Shown here: one piece after another, positions 1 through 7,124 of the stretch
Layout: each line of letters begins with the position of its first letter
Numbering within the stretch: position 1 is the first letter of the stretch
Assembly (NCBI RefSeq): GCF_963976135.1
Contig: NZ_CAXBKN010000037.1
Span: 1 to 24,710 of the forward strand
Source: Maricaulis sp963976135
GTDB lineage: Bacteria; Pseudomonadota; Alphaproteobacteria; Caulobacterales; Maricaulaceae
Direction: 5' to 3'
DNA: 24,710 nucleotides
Notes under the pieces: generated by a model
Seen by the model: the letters and a program-made list of their open reading frames with translations, nothing else
What the model was told of the DNA's origin: nothing
Database searches by the model: none
Program-made: the position numbers and the translations under genes

Positions 1-405
1 AACTCCCTTGCAGCTGCCAACTTCGCCTGGGTCCGTTTCGGTACGGGCGGCACGGAAAGCAATTTCCGCGCTCAGTTCGCCAGCGATGCAGAAGCTGCTG
101 CCGTCAACGAAGTCCGCGTGACAACGGCTGCTGGTAATGGCGTGTCGGCTCAAACTGTCACCCTGCTGCCAGACACCGCTGACCTCGGCTTCCAGGTCTT
201 GGGCTCGACGGTTGTTTTCAACTCGCGTGCTCTGGGTGCGGTCTCCGGTGAAACCGGCAATGCCAACATCACCGACGTTGAAGTTCAGCATGATGAGAAC
301 GCATTGTTGGCTGGTGCTGCGAATGCTGCACCGATCCACCGCCAAATGGTGAACCGTTCGCCTGGTTCGTTTGTTGCGACCCCAGGTCTGGAATCGGACA
401 ACTAG
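1..405 (+). CDS. C-terminal part of an unidentified, probably secreted or surface protein
   Basis: The frame is open from the first base of the window and ends at TAG 403-405, giving 134 residues of a protein whose start lies outside. A GTG at 118 is in frame, but the frame upstream of it is equally protein-like, so it is not taken as the start. The fragment is rich in Ala, Asn, Thr, Val and Gly with no cysteine, no clear membrane segment and few charges, a composition typical of beta-rich extracellular proteins in Gram-negative bacteria. It ends GLESDN and is followed by a strong terminator, so it closes its own transcription unit. I do not recognise a family. Its position just upstream of type II secretion genes fits a secreted or surface protein, but that is only context. 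Confidence 0.6.
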   Translation, partial: NSLAAANFAWVRFGTGGTESNFRAQFASDAEAAAVNEVRVTTAAGNGVSAQTVTLLPDTADLGFQVLGSTVVFNSRALGAVSGETGNANITDVEVQHDENALLAGAANAAPIHRQMVNRSPGSFVATPGLESDN

Positions 406-448
406 TCTGATACCAATCTGATCTGACGGATTTATTCGTCACTCGGGG

Positions 449-482
449 AAAGGGGCGGCCTTCGGGTCGCCCCTTTTCTTTT
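449..482 (+). terminator. Intrinsic terminator with UUCG tetraloop
   Basis: A 12-bp stem (449-460 with 465-476, one G-U pair) is closed by the loop TTCG in a C(TTCG)G context and followed by a T-rich tail (474-482). It lies 44 nt after the stop of the upstream gene and before gspE, so it separates the two transcription units. Confidence 0.93.
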
Positions 483-605
483 GCGGCTTGCGCTGTCGGC
501 GCAATCCCCTGCGCGCCGCTTTTGCGGTGGCCGCCTTGATCGCCTATGATTTTTCAGAGAAAACGAGTGCGCTGCGGCGTGCGCAGCGGGTGGGACAGGG
601 CAATC

Positions 606-2414
606 ATGGATCAGCGCTGCATTGGCGAAATCCTGCTTGAGGACGGTATTGTCTCGGCAGAGGACATTGCCGAAGCCCTTGCCTATCAACGCGAGACCGG
701 CACGCTGATCGGCCAGGCCCTGCTGCGCCTCGGCGCCCTGGCCGAAGAACGCCTGCTCGCCGCGCTCTCGGCCCAGCTTGAGCTTGATGTCCTCGATGCC
801 GCCGACCTGCCCGGCGATGATGTCACCCTGTCCCGCGCGCCCGCCGCCCTTGGCCTGCCACTGCGCTGGCTCGCCGCCAAGGAGGCCGCGATCTGGTTCG
901 CACCCGACGCCGCGGCCCCGGCCGGCCATGCCCAGACCGCCAGCACCGCCGAGGACGGCGCCAGCGCGCTCGACCAGCCCGGTACGACATTGATCCTGGC
1001 GGCCCGCAATCCGCTCGACCCGGCCCTCGGCGAGCGCATCGAGGCGCGCTTTGGCGGTCCGCTACGCCGCGTTCTGGTCTCCAATCGCGCGCTCGATGGT
1101 GCCCTGGCCCGCCTGCACGACGTCTCCGCCCGCACCGCCGGCGAAGCCCTGACCGATGCCGAACGCCTGCGCGAAATGGCCGAGGAAGCGCCGGTGATCG
1201 ATTTCGTCAACGCCCTGTTCGAGGATGCGATGCGGGTCGGCGCCAGTGATATCCATGTCGAGCCCTTCGAGCATGAATTCGTCGTCCGCCTGCGCATTGA
1301 TGGCGTGCTCAGCCGTGTCCAGACCCAGCCGCGCAGCCGTTATGACGCCGCCGCCTCGCGCATCAAGCTGATCTCCGGCATGGATATCGCCGAGCGCCGC
1401 CTGCCACAGGATGGCCGCCAGTCGATCCGCTTTGCCGGTGAGGATGTCGATCTGCGCGTCTCCAGCCTGCCCGGTGCCTGGGGCGAATCCCTGGTTCTGC
1501 GCCTGCTGCGCAAACGCCAGGAATTGCCCACCCTGGAAGGCCTCGGCCTGCAGGGCCCGGCGCGCAAGGCCTTCGACCGCATGATCCGCGAACCCAATGG
1601 TGTCGTCCTGGTGACCGGTCCGACCGGCTCGGGCAAGTCGACAACGCTCTATCGCGCCCTCGAGCAGATCAATGATGGCGAGCGCAAGATCATCACCATC
1701 GAGGACCCGGTCGAATATGACATGGCCGGCGTCACCCAGGTCCAGGCCCGCAGTGATATCGGCTATTCCTTCGCCCGCGCCCTGCGCGCCATATTGCGCC
1801 AGGATCCCGACATCATCATGATCGGTGAAATCCGCGATGGCGAAACCGCCCGCATCGGCGTGCAGGCCGCCCTGACGGGCCATCTGGTCTTCTCGACCCT
1901 GCACACCAATTCCGCCCTCGCGGCGGTCGAGCGCCTGCATGATCTTGGCGTCGAACCCTTCCTGATATCGGCCTCCCTGCGCGGCCTCGTCGCCCAGCGG
2001 CTATTGCGCCGTCTGTGCAATCACTGCGCCCGTCCCGCCGGCAGCAGTGATCTGCGCGCCGCCGAGGCCTTGATGGACCAGGCCCGCAGCGGTGGTGCCC
2101 GCTATCCGGCCGAACTCCTCGCTGATCCGGCCGACTGGCGCGTGCCGGCCGGCTGTCCGAAATGCCGCGATACCGGCTATAATGGCCGCATCGCCGCCTT
2201 CGAGGCCGTCTGCGTCGATGGTGCCCTGCGTGAGGCCGTGGCCCGCGCCGCGCCGGCCCGCGAGCTGGAAGCGGCGGCCCGCGAGGGCGAATTCCTGACC
2301 CTGTTTGAAGACGCCATGCTCAAGGCGCGCAGCGGCCTGACCTCGGTCTCCGAAGTCCTGCGCGTCCTCGCTGCGGGCGCGGACGGCGTCGCACCCGATG
2401 AGAGCAGCGCGTGA
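606..2414 (+). CDS. gspE: Type II secretion / pilus assembly ATPase GspE
   Basis: This is a cytoplasmic hexameric ATPase that powers pseudopilus assembly in a type II secretion (or related pilus) machine. From ATG 606 the protein has 602 residues. It opens with an MshEN/T2SSE N-terminal domain (CIGEILLEDGIV). Further on are the Walker A motif GPTGSGKS (residues 338-345), the Walker B region with GEIRDGE (407-413), the His box GHLVFSTLHTN, and a four-cysteine zinc motif (C471, C474, C517, C520) typical of GspE/PilB. The frame extends upstream to an ATG at 546, but those 20 Arg-rich residues do not fit the family and the match begins at 606, so 606 is preferred. The stop overlaps the gspF start by 4 bp (GTGA), so the two are translationally coupled. 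GspE versus a PilB/MshE-type ATPase cannot be settled without the rest of the cluster. Confidence 0.93.
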   Translation: MDQRCIGEILLEDGIVSAEDIAEALAYQRETGTLIGQALLRLGALAEERLLAALSAQLELDVLDAADLPGDDVTLSRAPAALGLPLRWLAAKEAAIWFAPDAAAPAGHAQTASTAEDGASALDQPGTTLILAARNPLDPALGERIEARFGGPLRRVLVSNRALDGALARLHDVSARTAGEALTDAERLREMAEEAPVIDFVNALFEDAMRVGASDIHVEPFEHEFVVRLRIDGVLSRVQTQPRSRYDAAASRIKLISGMDIAERRLPQDGRQSIRFAGEDVDLRVSSLPGAWGESLVLRLLRKRQELPTLEGLGLQGPARKAFDRMIREPNGVVLVTGPTGSGKSTTLYRALEQINDGERKIITIEDPVEYDMAGVTQVQARSDIGYSFARALRAILRQDPDIIMIGEIRDGETARIGVQAALTGHLVFSTLHTNSALAAVERLHDLGVEPFLISASLRGLVAQRLLRRLCNHCARPAGSSDLRAAEALMDQARSGGARYPAELLADPADWRVPAGCPKCRDTGYNGRIAAFEAVCVDGALREAVARAAPARELEAAAREGEFLTLFEDAMLKARSGLTSVSEVLRVLAAGADGVAPDESSA

Positions 2415-3613
2415 GTATCAGCTTCCGCTATAAGGGCTTCCGCGCCGATGGCGGCGAGGTTGAGGGGCGGATCAGCGCCGCCAATGAGGCCGATGCCGTC
2501 AGCCAGCTGGCCGCCCGCCGGGTCACCCCTTTCGAACTGACAGCCGATGCGGTGGCACGCCGCTATGAGCGCCGCAAGGCCCGCCCGGAAGACCGCTCGC
2601 GCTTCCTGCGCCAGCTCTCCATGCTGGCGCGCGCCGGGGCGCCGCTCCTGTCCTGTTTCGACAGCCTGATCGAAGACGAGCCCTGCCGCGAGATTGCCGA
2701 ACAGACACGGCTGGTGCGCGCCGACCTGCGCGGCGGCTCGCGCCTGTCCGCAGCCCTGACCCGGCGCATGCCTGATCTGCCCGATTATGCACCACGCCTG
2801 GTCGAGCTCGGTGAGGCGACCGGTTCGCTGCCCGAGCGCCTGACCGAGATTTCCACCCAGATGGAGGCCGATCTCGCCGCGGGCGCCGAGATCCGCAATG
2901 CACTGGCCTATCCGGCCTTCCTGGCGATCGCCGGCACCGCCGCCGTATTCTTCATCTTCATCGTCGTCGTACCCCGCTTCTCCGCCCTGCTCGCTGAATC
3001 ACGCGGTGATATTCCGGCGATCTCGCGCATCGTCCTGACGGTCGGCGAATTTGCCGGTTCCAATGTGATCCCGCTTTTCTTCGGTCTGGTGGTCTTGCTG
3101 GTGATCATCAACCGCCTGCTCTCCGCGCCGGGCACCCGCACTCAATTGACGGCGCTGGCCTTTGGCATGCCGGTGCTGGGCGGATTTCTCTCGGCCGCCG
3201 ATACCGCGCGCTGGGCGCGGGTCACCGGTACGGCGCTGACCGCCGGTGCCGGGCTGATCGATGCGCTCGCCCTGGCTGAACGCGGCGTGCGCTCGCCGCG
3301 CCGCAAGGCCGGCCTCGCCGAGGTCCGCCGCGCCGTGCGTGCCGGTGCGATGTTCGAGCAGGCGCTGCGCGCCCACACCGATATCGACACCATGACCATC
3401 AATCTTGTCCGCACGGGCCGCATTTCCGGCGATCTGCCGGGCATGCTGCTCTTCGTCGCCGAAACCGGCGACGCCCGGGCGCGCAATCTGTCCAAACGCC
3501 TGACAGCGCTGGCCGAACCACTCGCCGTCGCCTTTCTCGCGGGCATTATCGGCCTGGTCGTGGTCTCGCTCGTGCTCGCCATGTCCAGCCTTTATGACTT
3601 TCCGATCGAGTAG
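2411..3613 (+). CDS. gspF: Type II secretion inner-membrane platform protein GspF
   Basis: A 400-residue inner-membrane protein of the GspF/PilC family, which forms the platform that couples the GspE ATPase to pseudopilin assembly. It starts with GTG at 2411, inside the gspE stop. The family layout is visible: an N-terminal cytoplasmic segment starting SISFRYKGF, a first GspF domain with RFLRQLSMLARAGAPLLSC near residues 73-91, a hydrophobic segment around 168-190, a second at about 217-238, a second GspF domain (ARVTGTALTAGAGLIDALAL), and a C-terminal membrane segment at about 368-393 ending SSLYDFPIE. The length matches the usual 400 or so residues. No further gsp gene follows: the next gene is a sulfotransferase after a 108-bp gap, so the remaining secretion genes are upstream or elsewhere. 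Confidence 0.93.
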   Translation: MSISFRYKGFRADGGEVEGRISAANEADAVSQLAARRVTPFELTADAVARRYERRKARPEDRSRFLRQLSMLARAGAPLLSCFDSLIEDEPCREIAEQTRLVRADLRGGSRLSAALTRRMPDLPDYAPRLVELGEATGSLPERLTEISTQMEADLAAGAEIRNALAYPAFLAIAGTAAVFFIFIVVVPRFSALLAESRGDIPAISRIVLTVGEFAGSNVIPLFFGLVVLLVIINRLLSAPGTRTQLTALAFGMPVLGGFLSAADTARWARVTGTALTAGAGLIDALALAERGVRSPRRKAGLAEVRRAVRAGAMFEQALRAHTDIDTMTINLVRTGRISGDLPGMLLFVAETGDARARNLSKRLTALAEPLAVAFLAGIIGLVVVSLVLAMSSLYDFPIE

Positions 3614-3721
3614 TCCGGCGCCATCTTGATTTGCCAGTCCGGTCGGCTACACACGGACCGGAATGCAAACAGGGCAGGCTGCAGCGGGTCTGGCTGGCGT
3701 GCCGAATGAAGGGGAAAGAGC

Positions 3722-4477
3722 ATGACGGATCAGACAGGCCAGGCAGCACCAGTGGCCGTGCCCTTGGCGCCCGCGCCCGCGTCTACAGGGCCGGCGCGCG
3801 CGATTGCCGTGCTCGGCATGCACCGCAGTGGTACCAGCGCCCTGACCGGCTCACTGGCCGAAGCCGGCGTCTATCTGGGACAGGTCCTCGGTCATTCCAT
3901 CCCACAAAATCGCAAGGGATTGCAGGAGCCGGCCTCGGTCTTGTTCATGCAGGAAAACCTGCTTCAGGCCAATGGCGGCAGCTGGGATAATCCGCCCCGC
4001 ACCCTGGAATGGGGCCGGATGCACACCGCCGTGCGCGACCTCTTCCTGGAATCGCGTGAGAAATTCGAACCCTGGGCCTTCAAGGACCCGCGCACGCTGA
4101 TGACGCTGGAGGGGTGGCTCGAGGTCAAGCCGGATCTGGACCTGGCCGGTATTTTCCGCGATCCGCTGGCCGTCGCCCACTCGCTGCAGCGGCGTAATGG
4201 TTTTTCGCTGATGAAGGGGCTGTATCTCTGGCACGCCTATAATGAACGCCTGCTGCACTGGGCCAGCACGCGCGCCTGTCCGCTGGTCGAATTTTCGACC
4301 CGGCCCGGCGAAATGGCGATGCGGATCGATGCTCTGATCCGGGCGCTCGGACTGACACCGTCGCAGGCGCCCGAATTCTTCGACGCGGCCTTGCCGCAGG
4401 GCACCGACGATACCCAGACACTGCCCGCCGAGATCGCCGCGCTGTATGCCCAGCTGCAGGAGCGCGCGCTTGGATGA
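3722..4477 (+). CDS. Small P-loop sulfotransferase-family protein
   Basis: A 251-residue protein of the sulfotransferase family, predicted to transfer sulfate from PAPS to an acceptor in the cytoplasm. After a Pro/Ala-rich N-terminus comes the 5'-phosphosulfate-binding loop, VLGMHRSGTSAL (near residues 30-41). Next is the family pattern in which the acceptor-side helix follows a KGLQEP segment, then FKDPRTL and a later GIFRDPLAVAHSLQRR segment that fits the 3'-phosphate-binding region. ATG 3722 has a purine-rich ribosome-binding site (GAAGGGGAAAGAG) just upstream. Members of this GMHRSGTS group are often found in polysaccharide or glycan clusters. The next gene begins before this one ends, so the two products probably act together. 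The acceptor is unknown, and some members of this fold bind nucleotides without proven sulfotransferase activity. Confidence 0.8.
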   Translation: MTDQTGQAAPVAVPLAPAPASTGPARAIAVLGMHRSGTSALTGSLAEAGVYLGQVLGHSIPQNRKGLQEPASVLFMQENLLQANGGSWDNPPRTLEWGRMHTAVRDLFLESREKFEPWAFKDPRTLMTLEGWLEVKPDLDLAGIFRDPLAVAHSLQRRNGFSLMKGLYLWHAYNERLLHWASTRACPLVEFSTRPGEMAMRIDALIRALGLTPSQAPEFFDAALPQGTDDTQTLPAEIAALYAQLQERALG

Positions 4478-5486
4478 GCCGTTTGAAGTCTGGTCGACAC
4501 GCCTGTTTCCCAATCGTCATGGCGTGGACGCATACCGTCTGACGGGCGTGGCGGCGCGGTGTGACTGGGTTGTGTTGAGCGATTTTACCGATCCACGCAC
4601 CGGCTTGCGGGTGAACCCCGACGCCCCCGTTTCGCCGCGGACAGTGTTCTTGTCATTGCGCAATTCAAAGTCCGCCTTCGCCTATTTCGCCAGCGAGGTC
4701 CTGCCGCGGATCACGGCGCCGTTCATCCTTCTTTCCGGTTCGGAGGATGTGACGACCCCGCATCAGACCGACCACCGCTGGGACCCCTATCCTCCGCCCG
4801 TCCAAGCCGCTATCGCCGAAATCCTCGCACATCCCATGCTGTTGGCCTGGTGGACGGAAAATCTTGACGATGCCACGCATCCGAAACTCGGCCCGATGCC
4901 GTTGGGTCTATTGCCGACCGGCGGCCAGTCCCCCATGGCGCAGCCGATCAATTTTCAGCCGCTCGACCAGCGGCCGCTTTCGGTGCTCTGCGCCCACCGG
5001 CATCGCGACGGACCGCAATGGGAGCCACGCCGTCAGGTCAGCGAGATCGCTTCCAGGGCTTGGGCGGATTGGACAACCATCCCCGATGATGAAGTCGATG
5101 AGCCGGCCTTCATGAGCCTGCTCTTGGGCCATGCCTTCGTCCTTTGCGTCGAGGGCGGCGGTCTCGACCCGTCTCCCAAAGCGTGGCTCGCCTTGTTGCA
5201 TGGCGCGATCCCGATCATTCGAAGCTCACCCACCGCGGCCGCCTATGAGGGTCTTCCAGTCGTGATTGTCGAGGATTGGCACGCCGACATGATCACACCG
5301 GAGAAACTGGAAAACTGGCGCGCCGCGCTCGCCGGGAAATTCCAGCGCGGGGCGGACTGGCGCCGGGACTGGTTTGAACGGCTGACCTTTGAACACTGGT
5401 GGCACAAGCTAATCGCGCCTCTCGGTGACACCGCTGACGCGCTTCCTCTATCGCCCGGGCAAAGCGGCTCGGCCTCGGCTGGTTAG
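4470..5486 (+). CDS. Exostosin-like putative glycosyltransferase (TTG start likely)
   Basis: A protein of about 338 residues with no signal peptide or membrane helix. The C-terminal half contains FVLCVEGGGLDPSPKAW, then GAIPIIRSSPTAAAYEGLPV and VIVEDW. This resembles the nucleotide-sugar-binding part of exostosin/GT47-type glycosyltransferases, where a conserved Glu, a DPS/T-x-K/R-W-E-like helix and a GAIPI strand recur. The N-terminal half (WVVLSDF, ITAPFILLSGSED) fits a Rossmann-like GT-B fold. The frame also has ATG 4446, but TTG 4470 has an AGGAG 7 nt upstream (4458-4462) and the upstream ATG has none. With TTG the gene overlaps the sulfotransferase stop by 8 bp, the coupling expected for partners. 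The family call rests on motif resemblance only, and another nucleotide-dependent enzyme is possible. Confidence 0.6.
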   Translation: MDEPFEVWSTRLFPNRHGVDAYRLTGVAARCDWVVLSDFTDPRTGLRVNPDAPVSPRTVFLSLRNSKSAFAYFASEVLPRITAPFILLSGSEDVTTPHQTDHRWDPYPPPVQAAIAEILAHPMLLAWWTENLDDATHPKLGPMPLGLLPTGGQSPMAQPINFQPLDQRPLSVLCAHRHRDGPQWEPRRQVSEIASRAWADWTTIPDDEVDEPAFMSLLLGHAFVLCVEGGGLDPSPKAWLALLHGAIPIIRSSPTAAAYEGLPVVIVEDWHADMITPEKLENWRAALAGKFQRGADWRRDWFERLTFEHWWHKLIAPLGDTADALPLSPGQSGSASAG

Positions 5487-5510
5487 CGTCTCGATCAGCC
5501 GACGCCTGCT

Positions 5511-7115
5511 TCAGGGCGGGCTCGCCATGCTGGCCGCTTCTGCACGCTCGACCGTACGCAAGGCCCGCGAATCCGCCGACAGGCCTTTCCAGAGGCTGAC
5601 ACAGCAGACCAGCAGGACGATCGTGAAGGGCAGGCCGACGGCGATCGTGCCGGCTTGCAGGGCGGTGAGCGCCTGCGCCCCGCCGCCATACAGCAGGACA
5701 ATGGCAATCAGCCCCTCGATACAGGCCCAGAAAATGCGCTGAGGGACGGGGGCGTGCAGTTTGCCGCCAGCGGTGATGCTGTCCACCACCAGCGAGCCCG
5801 AGTCGGAGGATGTGACAAAGAAGATCAGGACGAGAATAACCGCCATCATCGATGCGATCTGGTCGAGGGGCAGGTTCTCGAGCATCTGGAACAGGACCAG
5901 CGAGACCTCGTCGATCCCATTGGCCAGCTGGCCGACGCCGGTCTCCGCCTGCAGTAACGCGATTTCGCCAAAGGTCGAAAACCAGGCGATGGTGACGAGG
6001 AGCGGGACGAAGATCACGCAGAACAGGAATTGCCGCACAGTGCGGCCCTTCGAGATGCGGGCAATGAACATGCCGACAAAGGGCGACCAGGAGATCCACC
6101 AGGCCCAGTAGAAAACCGTCCAGCCATGGAACCATTCCGTATCGTCGCGCCCGATCCAGTTTGAAAGCGGGATGAAGTCACGGATATAATTGACGGTATT
6201 GTCCCAGAAACCGCCGAGGATGAGCAGGGTCGGGCCGACGGCAAAGACAAACAGCATGAAGAGTGCCGCCATCGCCATATTGATGTTGGACAAGACCTTC
6301 ACGCCGCCATCGAGGCCGCGCACCACCGAGATGGTCGCGATCAGTGTAATGAAGGCGATGATGCCGACCTGCAGACCGATCCCGGCTTCGAACCCGAACA
6401 GATAGTCCAGGCCACTGGAAATCTGTTGCGCGCCGAGCCCGAGGGAAGTGGCCAGGCCGAACAGGGTCGCGATCACCGCGAGCAGGTCGATGATATGTCC
6501 GGGCCAGCCCCAGATCCGGTCGCCGAGCAGTGGGTAGAAGGCCGAGCGCACTGTGAGCGGCAAGCCCTTGGAGAAGGCGAAATAGGCCAGTGCCAGCCCC
6601 ATCACCGCATAGATCGACCAGGCATTCAGGCCCCAATGAAACATGGTCGCGCTCAGTGCCAGATCGTGCGCGGCCGGAGTTTCAGGCTCGACCCCGAGCG
6701 GCGTGCCGAACCAGTCTGTGTAATAGGCCAGCGGCTCGGCCGCCCCCCAGAACATCAGGCCGATCCCGATCCCGGCCGAGAACAGCATGGCGAGCCAGGA
6801 CGGGGTCGAGAATTCCGGTCGCGCCTCGCGGCCACCGATGCGCAAGCGGCCGAGCGGCGAGACCATGACGAAGAGGGCGAACAGGAAAACAATGTTCACG
6901 ATCGACACAAACAGCCAGTCGAATGTCGCCAGTACCCAGGCTCGCGATGCGAGCAGGACGCTCGATGCCGATTGCGGAAATGCCAGCGTCAGCGCGATGA
7001 AGGTGATGACCAGCACGGCTGCGATGAAGAAGACCGGATTGTGAACGTCCAGGCCCAGCACTTCGACATTGTCTTCGCCGGCCTTGTGCGACGTTCTGTA
7101 AAATCTCCGGGGCAT
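5511..7115 (-). CDS. BCCT-family betaine/choline/carnitine-type transporter
   Basis: A 534-residue inner-membrane protein of the betaine/choline/carnitine transporter family with about 12 predicted membrane segments. It shows the family signature GWTVFYWAWWISWSPFVGMF, whose Trp residues line the quaternary-amine site, and the glycine-rich segment AGIGIGLMFWGAAEP. Substrates in this family are glycine betaine, choline, carnitine or, in marine bacteria, dimethylsulfoniopropionate. The sequence alone does not choose between them, nor between sodium and proton coupling. No long regulatory C-terminal tail like that of BetP is present. ATG 7115 has a strong GAGGAG upstream that lies partly in the 9-nt gap after the preceding TPR-sulfotransferase, so the two are cotranscribed. 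It converges on the glycosyltransferase gene with only 24 bp between stops and no visible terminator. Confidence 0.93.
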   Translation of the reverse strand: MPRRFYRTSHKAGEDNVEVLGLDVHNPVFFIAAVLVITFIALTLAFPQSASSVLLASRAWVLATFDWLFVSIVNIVFLFALFVMVSPLGRLRIGGREARPEFSTPSWLAMLFSAGIGIGLMFWGAAEPLAYYTDWFGTPLGVEPETPAAHDLALSATMFHWGLNAWSIYAVMGLALAYFAFSKGLPLTVRSAFYPLLGDRIWGWPGHIIDLLAVIATLFGLATSLGLGAQQISSGLDYLFGFEAGIGLQVGIIAFITLIATISVVRGLDGGVKVLSNINMAMAALFMLFVFAVGPTLLILGGFWDNTVNYIRDFIPLSNWIGRDDTEWFHGWTVFYWAWWISWSPFVGMFIARISKGRTVRQFLFCVIFVPLLVTIAWFSTFGEIALLQAETGVGQLANGIDEVSLVLFQMLENLPLDQIASMMAVILVLIFFVTSSDSGSLVVDSITAGGKLHAPVPQRIFWACIEGLIAIVLLYGGGAQALTALQAGTIAVGLPFTIVLLVCCVSLWKGLSADSRALRTVERAEAASMASPP

Positions 7116-7124
7116 CCTGTCTCC

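Noticed and set aside
1062..1940. Long open frame antisense to gspE
   Set aside because: Shadow of the gspE coding frame; no ribosome-binding site or recognisable domain.
3638..3662. 7-bp inverted repeat after gspF as a terminator
   Set aside because: The stem is short, the loop is 11 nt and no T tract follows; it could be chance in GC-rich DNA.
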